From assembly GCA_022711355.1 (NCBI GenBank), contig JAKLFE010000021.1, positions 1-64,000 on the forward strand: a stretch of DNA of 64,000 bases, read 5' to 3'. Made by a program: the position numbers and the translations under genes. This stretch comes from Spirochaetota bacterium (lineage in GTDB: Bacteria > Spirochaetota > Spirochaetia > Treponematales > Rectinemataceae). Below are positions 48,597-56,483 of the stretch, in pieces (positions within the stretch are counted from its first letter, which is position 1; every line of letters begins with the position of its first letter). The notes under the pieces are model-generated. The model saw only the letters and a program-made list of their open reading frames with translations. It made no database searches and was not told the origin of the DNA.

Positions 48597-49166
48597 TCAG
48601 TCCTTCCCGCTTTCGCGCTTGTGGTGCTTCTCGACGTGGATGACCTGGTACTCCTCCTCCTTCTCGGAGAAGAGGAGCTCGTCCTCCTTGATGACGCCGA
48701 AGAGGAAGAGGAGGGAGTCGAACACGATGATGGTTCCCGCTATGGGCATGGAGACGTACTGGACGCTGCGGGGCAGGCCCGTGGCGGGCATGGTGAAGCG
48801 CCACAGCTGCACGCAGAGGTTCCAGCCGTAGACGGCCATGATGGCCCCGCAGGCGAGGAGGACGAGGTTGATGGCGGCGTCGAGGACCTTGCGGCCGGCC
48901 CCCCCGACCTTGAAGCGGTTGTAGACGAAGCCGACGCCGATGTGGAGGTGGTCACGCACGCCCATGGCGCAGGCGATGAAGGCGAAGAGGGCCACCAGGG
49001 TCCGCGGCACTTCCTCGGCCCAGATGATGCCGGTGCTGAGGACGTAGCGGTAGAAGACGGTGACGCAGACGATGGCGATCATCCCCAGCAGGGCCACCTG
49101 CGCGACGACGAGGAGGACCCGGTGGATGGCCGTGTCGACGGCCCGCAGGATGCCCGTGAATGTCAT
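48597..49166 (-). CDS. dctQ: TRAP transporter small permease DctQ
   Basis: 189 residues with four membrane helices (LLVVAQVALLGMIAIVCVTVFYRYV, TLVALFAFIACAMGV, LVLLACGAIMAVYGWN, SMPIAGTIIVFDSLLFLFG) and the DctQ landmark IIWAEEVPRTLVALFAF. It has a longer charged C-terminus than most DctQ proteins (about 35 residues, rich in E, K and H). The CACAGAGG repeat element lies between this gene and dctP, so DctP may be translated or even transcribed with partial separation from the permease subunits. Confidence 0.93.
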   Translation of the reverse strand: MTFTGILRAVDTAIHRVLLVVAQVALLGMIAIVCVTVFYRYVLSTGIIWAEEVPRTLVALFAFIACAMGVRDHLHIGVGFVYNRFKVGGAGRKVLDAAINLVLLACGAIMAVYGWNLCVQLWRFTMPATGLPRSVQYVSMPIAGTIIVFDSLLFLFGVIKEDELLFSEKEEEYQVIHVEKHHKRESGKD

Positions 49167-49200
49167 GCTATTGCTCCCAGGGTTAGGCTTTATGCACGGA

Positions 49201-49348
49201 GAGATGAGAGAAGAAAGAAGAGAGGCACAGAGGAAGTGGAAGAAGAAGAAGAGAATGAGAATAGGTCCTGGCGAAGGCCCCGTGCCTTGATCCCGCCTTC
49301 TTTCCTCTCCTCTCTCACATCCCCTCTGTGCCTCTGTGTCTCTGTGGT
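49201..49348. repeat. CACAGAGG-armed inverted repeat element, copy 2
   Basis: The left arm includes AGAGGCACAGAGG (49221-49233). The right arm has CCTCTGTGCCTCTGTG and TCTCTGTGG (49322-49348). As in copy 1 (19162-19290), purine-rich then pyrimidine-rich DNA lies between. It splits the dctP and dctQ genes of one operon. Confidence 0.7.
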
Positions 49349-49393
49349 TTTAATTCCTCTCGTATCTTCTCTTATTCTCCAAGCGCCGCTATC

Positions 49394-50395
49394 TCAGAAC
49401 TTCTTCCCGACCTCGGCGATGGCGTCGATGACGGACTGGTACTTGGCGCCGTACTCGGCGTAGAGGGGCTTCATGGCGTCCTGGAAGAGCTTGAGCTGGG
49501 CCGGGGTAAGCTCGACGACGACGGTGCCGGCGGCGCGGACGTTGGCCTCGGACTTCTTCTCCATGGCCTTCCACTGGGCGATCTCGTACTCCTGGGTGGC
49601 CTTGGCGCATTCCTTGATGATGGCGATGTCGGCGGCGGAGACCTTGCGCTGCCGCATGGAGGCCTCGGACATGAGGAGGATCTCGGGGACGCGGGTGTGG
49701 TGGTCGAGGATGTAGAACTTCGCGGCCTTGTAGTCGCCCTTGGTGTCGTAGGTGGGCCAGTTGTTCTCGGCCCCGTCGATGACGCCGGACATGATGCTGG
49801 AGTAGATCTCGTTCGAGCCGATGCCGGTGACGGCGACGCCGCCCAGGAGCTCGGTCATCTTGACCATCATCTTGTTGTCCTGCATGCGGATCTTGAGGCC
49901 CTTGAGGTCGGCGGGGGTGGTGGCCTTCTTGGTCAGGTAGTAGCAGCGGCTGCCCGCGTCGTACCAGCACAGGCCGATGAGGCCGGAGCCGGAGGACTGG
50001 AGCTTGGCGAGCATGTCCTGGCCGATCTTGCCGTTGAGGACGGCCCACATGTGGTCGGCGCTCTTGTACAGGTAGGGCAGCTGGATGGCGTTGAGGTCGG
50101 GGACGAAGGAGGCGACGGGGGCCGCGGAGACGCGGGCGAAGCCGAGCTCGCCCAGGACCAGGGCCTCGATGCCCTCGGCCTCGGTGGCGTTCAGCACGCC
50201 GTTGGGGTAGACGGTGATCTCGACGCGGCCCTCGGTCTTCTCCTTGACGAGGCGGGCGAATTCCTTGTCGGCCAGGGTCGTGGGGTAGCCCTCCATGTGG
50301 ATCTCGCTCAGCTTGAGCTTGATGGGGGCGGGGGCGGCGGCGAGGACGCTCGCGGCCAGGGCGAGGACGAGGAGCGCGAGAACGGCTTTCTTCAT
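49394..50395 (-). CDS. dctP: TRAP transporter substrate-binding protein DctP
   Basis: 333 residues with a cleavable signal peptide (VLALLVLALAASVLAAAP). Family blocks: PTTLADKEFARLVKEKTEGRVEI, LGELGFARVSAAPVASF, LKGLKIRMQDNKMM with the conserved arginine that binds the carboxylate, and the GVIDGAENNWPTY motif. A carboxylate substrate is expected. The start is ATG 50395 after AAGGAGGAAG. It is the first gene of the dctPQM operon. Upstream it faces the AsnC-family regulator gene, which could control it. An inverted repeat CGATAC/GTATCG (50464-50486) may be an operator. Confidence 0.95.
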   Translation of the reverse strand: MKKAVLALLVLALAASVLAAAPAPIKLKLSEIHMEGYPTTLADKEFARLVKEKTEGRVEITVYPNGVLNATEAEGIEALVLGELGFARVSAAPVASFVPDLNAIQLPYLYKSADHMWAVLNGKIGQDMLAKLQSSGSGLIGLCWYDAGSRCYYLTKKATTPADLKGLKIRMQDNKMMVKMTELLGGVAVTGIGSNEIYSSIMSGVIDGAENNWPTYDTKGDYKAAKFYILDHHTRVPEILLMSEASMRQRKVSAADIAIIKECAKATQEYEIAQWKAMEKKSEANVRAAGTVVVELTPAQLKLFQDAMKPLYAEYGAKYQSVIDAIAEVGKKF

Positions 50396-50600
50396 GGTAC
50401 CTTCCTCCTTGGGCGATGAAATGGCGATGGATCGAGGCCGCCCGGGCCGAGCCGGGGAGCCTTCGATACATTTTTGCACGGTATCGAGGGTAGCGGACGG
50501 GTACCTTCATGACAAATCCGGTACTTTGATCGAGTTCCCCCTGCGCGGGCGAGGGGCCGGGGCCTCGCGGAGGCGCAGCGCCATACAGGGGGTCAATTCC

Positions 50601-50671
50601 GAATAATATTCGTACATGAGTGAATGATAGCGAATACCATTTGACATTCCGCGGCATTCTCGGAATTATTC
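50601..50671 (+). promoter_or_regulatory. AsnC promoter and likely binding boxes
   Basis: The palindrome GAATAATATTC (50601-50611) and a similar GAATTATTC (50663-50671) flank TTGACA (50641-50646). With a 17-bp spacer, AATTAT (50664-50669) would be the -10, placing the start at about 50676-50677, at the ATG itself. No ribosome-binding site is visible, so the message may be leaderless. Confidence 0.5.
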
Positions 50672-50676
50672 TCCCC

Positions 50677-51177
50677 ATGATCGACGCCAAGGACCGGAGC
50701 CTCCTCGAGCTGCTCCAGCGGGATGCGCGGCTCTCCACCCTGGAGCTGGCCGAGGCGGTGGGGCTCGCGGCCTCCTCGGTGCACGAGCGGGTGAAGAAGC
50801 TCGAGCGCGAGGGCTACATCACGGGCTACGGGGCGAGGGTGGACGCGGGGAGGCTGGGCAAGACGCTCCTGGCCTTCATGCGCCTCTCCTTCGGGACCAC
50901 GGAGTCGCAGAGCCTCGAGCAGGTCAAGCGGGCCCTCCTCGCCCTCTGCGCCGAGGAGCCGGACGTGCTCGAGTGCCACAACGTGGCGGGCGAGGACTGC
51001 TACGTGCTCAAGCTCAGGGCCGAGGGGCCGGCGAGGCTGGAGGAGCTCATTGCGCGGATCCGGGGCTGCGCCCAGAGCTCCCGCTCGGTGACGAGCATCG
51101 TGCTGTCCACGTACAAGGAATCGGCCCTCGTGGCGCCGCTCGCGCCCGCCCCCGCCCCCGCCGAGGGGAGGGCCTGA
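50677..51177 (+). CDS. Lrp/AsnC-family transcriptional regulator
   Basis: 166 residues. The N-terminal winged HTH is IDAKDRSLLELLQRDARLST...AVGLAASSVHERVKKLEREG (about 1-50), followed by the alpha-beta RAM ligand-binding domain (LGKTLLAFMRLSFGTTESQS, DVLECHNVAGEDCYVLKLRAE). Lrp/AsnC proteins sense amino acids and regulate their transport and metabolism. The gene overlaps the exporter gene by ATGA and is divergent from dctPQM, both probable targets. The start ATG 50677 is preferred to an in-frame ATG at 50620 because it begins the HTH. GAATAATATTC-type boxes upstream suggest autoregulation. Confidence 0.9.
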   Translation: MIDAKDRSLLELLQRDARLSTLELAEAVGLAASSVHERVKKLEREGYITGYGARVDAGRLGKTLLAFMRLSFGTTESQSLEQVKRALLALCAEEPDVLECHNVAGEDCYVLKLRAEGPARLEELIARIRGCAQSSRSVTSIVLSTYKESALVAPLAPAPAPAEGRA

Positions 51178-52106
51178 TGCGCCTCGACACGAGCGTCCTC
51201 GCCGCCCTGGCGACGGCCTTCTTCTGGACGGTCACGGCCCTGTCCTTCGAGTACGCGGGCAGGCGGATCGGCTCCTTCGCCCTCAACTTCCTCCGCCTCG
51301 TCCTGGGCTCCCTCTTCCTCGGGGCCTACGGCCTGGCGACGCGGGGCCGCTTCCTCCCCTCCGACGCCCCGGCCGCTGCCTGGCTCTGGCTCGGGGCCTC
51401 CGGCCTGGTGGGCCTGGTCCTCGGGGACCTCTGCCTCTTCCAGGCCTTCATCGACATCGGCTCGCGGATCGCGATGCTGGTCTACGCCACCGCGCCCGCG
51501 ATGACCGCCCTCCTGGGCTTCGCCGTCCTGGGCGAGGGCCTGGGGGCGGTCCAGGCCGGGGGCATGGCCCTCACCCTCGCGGGCATAGCCCTGGTGGTCC
51601 TCGGGAAGCGGGGGGCGGGCGAGACCCCGGCCCGCGCCGCCGGCGCGGCGGGAGGCGGAAGGCGGGCGCGGGGCCTGGCCCTCGCCTTCGCCGCGGCCGT
51701 CGGGCAGGCCGGGGGGCTCATCCTGAGCAAGCTGGGCGCGGGCTCGGGGGCCGGGGCCATGGATCCCTTCGCGGGCACCCAGATCCGCGTCCTCGCGGGC
51801 GTGGCGGGCTTCGCCCTCCTCTCGGCCGCGACGGGCTCCCTGCGCGGGGTCCTCGGGGCCCTGCGCGACCGGCGGGCGCTCGCGAGCCTCGGGCTCGGCT
51901 CCTTCTTCGGGCCCTTCCTCGGGGTCTCCCTGAGCCTCCTCGCGGTGCAGTCGGGCAACGCGGCCGTGGCCTCGGCCCTCATGTCCCTGGTGCCGGTCCT
52001 CATCATCGCCCCCTCGGCCCTGATCATGAAGGAGCGGGTGACGGGCCGCGAGATCCTCGGGGCCCTGGTGGCGACGGGCGGGGCGGCCGTCCTGGCCCTC
52101 GCCTGA
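51177..52106 (+). CDS. EamA/DMT-family exporter linked to AsnC regulator
   Basis: 309 residues, about ten membrane helices in two EamA repeats, with a Gly/Arg-rich cytosolic linker (about 155-175). The end-of-repeat motif SALMSLVPVLIIAPSALIMKE is intact. It is a paralogue of the 2606-3544 transporter. Because it is translationally coupled to an AsnC-type regulator (stop/start overlap TGATG), an amino-acid export role is plausible; the substrate is not known. The start is ATG 51177; the frame before it is out of register with the regulator and is a shadow. Confidence 0.88.
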   Translation: MRLDTSVLAALATAFFWTVTALSFEYAGRRIGSFALNFLRLVLGSLFLGAYGLATRGRFLPSDAPAAAWLWLGASGLVGLVLGDLCLFQAFIDIGSRIAMLVYATAPAMTALLGFAVLGEGLGAVQAGGMALTLAGIALVVLGKRGAGETPARAAGAAGGGRRARGLALAFAAAVGQAGGLILSKLGAGSGAGAMDPFAGTQIRVLAGVAGFALLSAATGSLRGVLGALRDRRALASLGLGSFFGPFLGVSLSLLAVQSGNAAVASALMSLVPVLIIAPSALIMKERVTGREILGALVATGGAAVLALA

Positions 52107-52143
52107 GCGGCCCCCGGGCGGCCGCCGCGCCGCCCCGACGGGC

Positions 52144-53190
52144 CTAGCGCAGGGCCCGCACCCGCTCGATGACGGCGCGGACCTCGGGGCTCTGGCGGGC
52201 GTAGAGGGGGGCCATGAGGGCCTGCCAGGCTCCCTTGTCCTTGATGGGGACCACGAGGGTTCCGGCGGCCCGCACCTTCTCCTCGGCGAGCTTCTCGTAG
52301 GCGGCCCACTCGGCGCGCTGGTAGTCGATGGCGTCGAAGGCGGCGGCCCGGATGAGCTCCTGGTCGGCGGCCGAGAGCTCGCCGAGGCTCTCCTTGGAGC
52401 CCAGGATGATCTCGGGCACGCAGCTGTGCTCGTCGAGGGTGAGGTAGCGCGCCACCTCGTAGTGGCTCGTCGAGTAGTAGGAGGGCCAGTTGTTCTCGGC
52501 CCCGTCGATGGTCCCGGTCTGGAGTCCGGCGTAGACCTCGCCGTAGGGCATGGGGCTCGGGACCGCGCCGAAGGCCGAGGCGAGGCTCATCATGAACTCG
52601 TTCTCCTGGACGCGGATGCGCAGGCCCCGGAGGTCCTCGGGGACGCGGACGGGGCGCACCGAGTTGTAGAAGTTGCGCGATCCCGGCTCGAACCAGCCCA
52701 GGCCCACGAAGCCCGCGCCCTCGAGCTGGGCCAGGAGCTCCCGGCCTATGTCGCCCTTCAGGACCTTCCACATGTGCTCGTTGTCCCGGTAGAGGTAGGG
52801 CATCTGGAGGGCGTTGAGGACGGGGGCGAAGCTGGCGGTGACCGAGACGCTCACGCGGGTCAGGTCGATGCCGCCGAACTGGACCTGCTCGATGACGGCC
52901 CGCTCCTGGCCGAGCTCCGAGCCGGGGTAGACGACGATCCTGATGCGCCCGCCCGAGCGCTCCTCGACGAGGCGGGCGAACTCGTAGTCTCCCTTGGTCG
53001 TCGGGTAGTCGGCGGGGTGGGTCTCCGCGAGGCGGAGGTAGACGGTTCCCGCGCTCGCCGGGCTGGGCGCCTCGGCCTCGGGCCGCGCGGCCGGGCTGGC
53101 CGGGCCGGCCGGGGCCCGCGGGGCGCAGCCGAGGGCGGCGGCCAGGGCGAGGGCGGCGGCCAGGGCCGGCCGGATCGCGGCGCGGCTCAT
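52144..53190 (-). CDS. DctP-family lipoprotein linked to a two-component system
   Basis: 348 residues with a lipoprotein signal (ALALAAALGCAPRAP). The mature domain is DctP-like: PTTKGDYEFARLVEERSGGRIRI, FGGIDLTRVSVSVTASF, LRGLRIRVQENEF with the substrate arginine, and TGTIDGAENNWPSYY. It is related to the dctP product at 49394-50395. It has no DctQ/DctM of its own; it is the last gene of an operon behind a sensor kinase and response regulator, with an ATGA overlap. It may present a carboxylate ligand to the sensor kinase, or serve the dctPQM permease nearby. Both ideas are inference. Confidence 0.9.
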   Translation of the reverse strand: MSRAAIRPALAAALALAAALGCAPRAPAGPASPAARPEAEAPSPASAGTVYLRLAETHPADYPTTKGDYEFARLVEERSGGRIRIVVYPGSELGQERAVIEQVQFGGIDLTRVSVSVTASFAPVLNALQMPYLYRDNEHMWKVLKGDIGRELLAQLEGAGFVGLGWFEPGSRNFYNSVRPVRVPEDLRGLRIRVQENEFMMSLASAFGAVPSPMPYGEVYAGLQTGTIDGAENNWPSYYSTSHYEVARYLTLDEHSCVPEIILGSKESLGELSAADQELIRAAAFDAIDYQRAEWAAYEKLAEEKVRAAGTLVVPIKDKGAWQALMAPLYARQSPEVRAVIERVRALR

Positions 53191-54470
53191 CGCGGGCCTC
53201 CCCGGGCCGAGGCCCGCTCGCGGTACTCGCCGGGGCTGGCGCCCTCGAGGCGGCGGAAGACCCGGGCGAAGTTGGCGGGGTCGCGGATGCCGACGAGGAG
53301 GGAGGCTTCCTTCACGGAGTGGCCGGCGTCGAGGAGGCCCTTGGCCCGGTCGACCCGGGCCCGGGCGAGGCAGTCGCCGAAGCCTGCCCCCGCCTCGAGG
53401 CTGAACAGCCGCGAGAGGTGGGAGGGGGAGAGGCGGAGCTCGGCGGCCACCGATTCGAGGGAGAGCTCCTCGCCGAGCCGCTCCTCGATTATGGCCTTGG
53501 CCCGCTCGACCGCCCGGCCGGGGCGGCGGCCCGCGGCGGCCTCGGGCCCCTCCTCGGGGCGGCAGCGGGTGAGGACGAGGGGCCGCTCGGGCCGGGCCAT
53601 GGAGGCGGCCTCGAGGGCGGCCCGGCAGAGGGCTGCCGCCGAGGGGCCTTCGGCGGGGGCGGGGCCTTCCGGGCCCGCGGGGCTGGAGGGGCCGGGGCAG
53701 GCCGAGGCGCCCGCGAGGAGGGAGAGGCCGAGGTCGGCGCGGGCGCGCTCGCGGAGCTCGGCCAGGAGGGCGGCGGGCTCGGGCCCGGCCGCCGGGCCTT
53801 CGGCCTGGGCGAAGGCCAGGCCCCGCTCCGGGCCCGAGCCGGCCAGGGCGCGCAGGCCGCGGGCGGCGAGGAGGCGCTCGGCGAGGCCGGCGGCCCGGGC
53901 GAGCTCGGCCGCCTCGCGCCCGGCCGGGGCCGCCCTGCCCTCGCGCTCGAGGCGGAAGGCGAGGGCGAGGCGGGGAGCCGCCCCGCCCGGGCCGGGCCAG
54001 GCCAGGGAGCGGTACTCCTCCCAGGCGGCCTCGGAGAGGGAGCCGGCGCCCAGGGCGGCGCGCAGGCCCCGGGCGAGGTAGTCGCTCGCGGCCCGGCGCG
54101 AGCGGCCGTTGCGGAGGGCCCGGTCCAGGGCGGAGCGCACCTCCTCGGAGGAGGCGGGCTTGAGGAGGTACTCGTCGACGTTGATGCGCAGGGCCTCCCG
54201 GGCGTAGGCGAAGCTGTCGTAGGCGGTGAGGAAGACGATGGGGGCGTCGGGCCGGGCCTCGCGGATGAGGCGGGCCGCCTCGATCCCGCCGATGCCCGGC
54301 ATGCAGATATCGAGGAAGGCCGCGTCCAGGGGGGCGGATCGGGCCGCCTCGACGGCCTCGCGGCCGTTCGCGGCCTCGATGAGCTCGAGCTCCTCTCCGC
54401 CTTCCTGGAGGATGAGCCGGAGGGCCCGGCGCTCGAGCTCCTCGTCGTCGGCGAGCAGGATCCTAAGCAC
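53187..54470 (-). CDS. YesN-type response regulator with AraC DNA-binding domain
   Basis: 427 residues. The receiver domain (1-120) has Asp8/Asp9, phosphoacceptor Asp54 (AAFLDICMPG) and Lys in EYLLKPAS. A variable Ala/Gly-rich middle region of about 180 residues separates it from a C-terminal AraC-type double HTH (about 325-420: LSLESVAAELRLSPSHLSRLF, SVKEASLLVGIRDPANFARVF). Such regulators pair with YesM/LytS-like kinases and control sugar or carboxylate uptake genes. The start is GTG 54470, overlapping the kinase gene end by 8 bases. The dctPQM operon and the DctP lipoprotein gene are likely targets. Confidence 0.92.
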   Translation of the reverse strand: MLRILLADDEELERRALRLILQEGGEELELIEAANGREAVEAARSAPLDAAFLDICMPGIGGIEAARLIREARPDAPIVFLTAYDSFAYAREALRINVDEYLLKPASSEEVRSALDRALRNGRSRRAASDYLARGLRAALGAGSLSEAAWEEYRSLAWPGPGGAAPRLALAFRLEREGRAAPAGREAAELARAAGLAERLLAARGLRALAGSGPERGLAFAQAEGPAAGPEPAALLAELRERARADLGLSLLAGASACPGPSSPAGPEGPAPAEGPSAAALCRAALEAASMARPERPLVLTRCRPEEGPEAAAGRRPGRAVERAKAIIEERLGEELSLESVAAELRLSPSHLSRLFSLEAGAGFGDCLARARVDRAKGLLDAGHSVKEASLLVGIRDPANFARVFRRLEGASPGEYRERASARGGPR

Positions 54471-55974
54471 GGGCGGCCTCGATCCGCTCGCCCTGGGCGG
54501 GCATGGAGATCCGGACGACCGTGCCCCGGCCCGGCGAGCTGGAGAGGGCCACGCGGGCCTGGTCGCCGTAGCGGAGGGCGAGGCGGAGGCGGATGCTCGC
54601 GATGCCCAGGCCCGAGCCCTCGGTCCAGGGCCCCGGCTCGGCCTCGCCCGGGCCGCCGGCCTCCCGCAGCCGGCCCAGGGTCTCGCGGCTCATGCCGGCC
54701 CCGTTGTCGGCGACGAGGATCCGGGCGCGGCCGGCGCGGATGGCGGCGCGCACGCGGACCGCCCCGCCGGCCTCGAGGGGGCCGAGCCCGTGGCGGATGG
54801 CGTTCTCCACGAGGGGCTGGAGGGTGAAGCGGGGGATCTGGAGGCCGAGGAGGGCCTCCTCGGCCTCGATCTTCCAGCCCAGGCGGGAGCCGAAGCGGAT
54901 GGACTGGAACTCGAGGTACTCCCGGAGGATGGCCAGCTCCTCGCTCAGGGACACGAAGCTGCCCGGGGCCCCGATGGAGTAGCGCATGAGCTTGCCCAGG
55001 CCCAGGGCCAGGCGCTCCGTGGTCGAGGCCTGCTCGAGGAGGGCGCTGCGGGAGATGGTGTTCAGGGCGTTGAAGAGGAAGTGGGGCCGCATCTGGTCCT
55101 GGAGGTTCATGAACTGGGCCTCCCGGAGGGCCCGGCCCATGGACACCAGGGCCAGCTCCTCCTCGTGGAGGCGGCGCTCGAGCTCGGCCTTCTCCCGCAG
55201 GCCCGCGATGTGGTCGCGGATGTTCTCGGCCATGGTGTTGAAGCCCCGGGCCAGGGTCTCCACCTCGTCCCCGGTGGCGGCCCGCACGGGCTCCACCTCG
55301 AGCTCGCCCGCGGCGATGCGCTCGGAGGCGAGGGCGAGGCGGCGGATGGGCGCGGCGATGGAGGAGGCGAAGAGGCCCGCGAAGGCCAGGGCGAGGGCCC
55401 CGACCCCCAGGATGCCCGCGAGGACGGCCTTGCGGTAGAGGGCCGCCCGGGCCGCGGTCTCGCGGTAGCGGGTCTCGCCCGCGGCGAGGGAGACCGAGAG
55501 GAGCTTGCTCAGGTAGCCGTCGCTGTAGCCGGCGATCCGCTCGGCCTTGGCGAAGCTCGCGTAGTAGTCGGCCCGGCCGGCCTCGCGCCGGGCGTAGGCC
55601 TCGGCGGCCAGGGGGAGGTAGGCGGCTATGCCGCGCCGGGCCGCCCGCACCTCGAAGTAGGACTCGAGGGACTCCGCGGCGTAGGGCTCGAGGGCCTCGG
55701 CCATGGCCCCGAGCTCCTCGAGCCCGGCGCGGAGCTCGGCGGGCCGGCCCTCCCCGAGCTCGCGGAGGTACCGCTCCCCCGAGGCCCGGCCCTCGGCCAG
55801 GCTGACGCGGAGGCGGTGCATGGCGTGGTAGCGGGCCAGGCGCTCCTCGTACTCGGCCGAGGAGCCGGTCGTGACGGCCTGGGCCAGGAGCTCGAGGGCG
55901 ACGATGGCCGCTATCATGAGGCCGTAGGAGAGGACGAGCTTGCCGCCGATGCCCAGGCGGAGGGGGCCGCGCAT
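54463..55974 (-). CDS. YesM/LytS-type sensor histidine kinase
   Basis: 503 residues. A membrane helix at about 10-33 (LVLSYGLMIAAIVALELLAQA) and another near 180-200 flank an extracytoplasmic helical sensor domain. A HAMP domain follows (SSIAAPIRRLALASERIAAGEL), then the His_kinase domain with phosphoacceptor in QMRPHFLFNALNTI (His about 295) and HATPase_c motifs LVENAIRHGLG, VADNGAGMS and GSGLGIASIRLRL. The start is ATG 55974 (MRGPLRLGIGGKLVLSYG); the longer open frame is GC-rich shadow. It is the first gene of the kinase-regulator-DctP operon and is divergent from the cupin gene. Confidence 0.92.
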   Translation of the reverse strand: MRGPLRLGIGGKLVLSYGLMIAAIVALELLAQAVTTGSSAEYEERLARYHAMHRLRVSLAEGRASGERYLRELGEGRPAELRAGLEELGAMAEALEPYAAESLESYFEVRAARRGIAAYLPLAAEAYARREAGRADYYASFAKAERIAGYSDGYLSKLLSVSLAAGETRYRETAARAALYRKAVLAGILGVGALALAFAGLFASSIAAPIRRLALASERIAAGELEVEPVRAATGDEVETLARGFNTMAENIRDHIAGLREKAELERRLHEEELALVSMGRALREAQFMNLQDQMRPHFLFNALNTISRSALLEQASTTERLALGLGKLMRYSIGAPGSFVSLSEELAILREYLEFQSIRFGSRLGWKIEAEEALLGLQIPRFTLQPLVENAIRHGLGPLEAGGAVRVRAAIRAGRARILVADNGAGMSRETLGRLREAGGPGEAEPGPWTEGSGLGIASIRLRLALRYGDQARVALSSSPGRGTVVRISMPAQGERIEAARA

Positions 55975-56078
55975 GGCTCTAGACTCGCCTCGCGGCGAGC
56001 GCCGCGTCAAGGCCGCCGCCGGGGGGCGGCCCCGGGAGCGGGGCCGGCCGGGCGGGGGCGGGGGCGGCCTCCGGCTCC

Positions 56079-56124
56079 TTGCGCCCGGGGCCGGCGGCGG
56101 CGATACTCCAGCTCCTAAGGAGCT
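56079..56124 (+). promoter_or_regulatory. Promoter and palindromic ribosome-binding site of the cupin gene
   Basis: TTGCGC (56079-56084), 17-bp spacer, GATACT (56102-56107). The palindrome AGCTCCT-A-AGGAGCT (56110-56124) contains the AAGGAG ribosome-binding site. A second palindrome TTCCATGGAA (56125-56134) contains the start codon. The site could be masked by folding. Confidence 0.5.
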
Positions 56125-56128
56125 TTCC

Positions 56129-56464
56129 ATGGAAGAGCTGTTCTTTCCCGACGCCGCGCAGCGCGCGGATATCCTCGAGCCGGGCAAGGTCTCCCGGAAG
56201 GTCAAGGCCCGGGGCGGCCGGATGATGCTCGTCGAGGTCTCCTTCGCGGCCGGGGCCCGGGGCGCCGAGCACGAGCACCCCCACGAGCAGACGAGCTACT
56301 GCCTCGCGGGGGAGTTCGACTTCACCATCGGGGACCAGACCAGGCGCCTCGAGCCCGGCGACTCGGTCTACATCCCCGCCGGCCGCCGCCACGGGACCCT
56401 CTGCCTGGCCGAGGGCCGCCTCCTGGACGCCTTCACGCCCCAGCGGGAGGACTTCCTCCGCTAG
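56129..56464 (+). CDS. Small single-domain cupin
   Basis: 111 residues, a single cupin barrel. Motif 1 is GAEHEHPHEQTSYCLAGEF (His, His and Glu metal ligands) and motif 2 is DSVYIPAGRRHGTLCL (the third histidine). Small cupins of this type serve as metal-dependent enzymes or sugar-binding proteins, e.g. in pectin or uronate degradation (KdgF-like). The substrate is not determined. The start ATG 56129 has a clear AAGGAG site; the upstream open frame is a shadow of the divergent kinase gene region. Confidence 0.88.
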   Translation: MEELFFPDAAQRADILEPGKVSRKVKARGGRMMLVEVSFAAGARGAEHEHPHEQTSYCLAGEFDFTIGDQTRRLEPGDSVYIPAGRRHGTLCLAEGRLLDAFTPQREDFLR

Positions 56465-56483
56465 GGGAGGGCCCCGGCGATCC

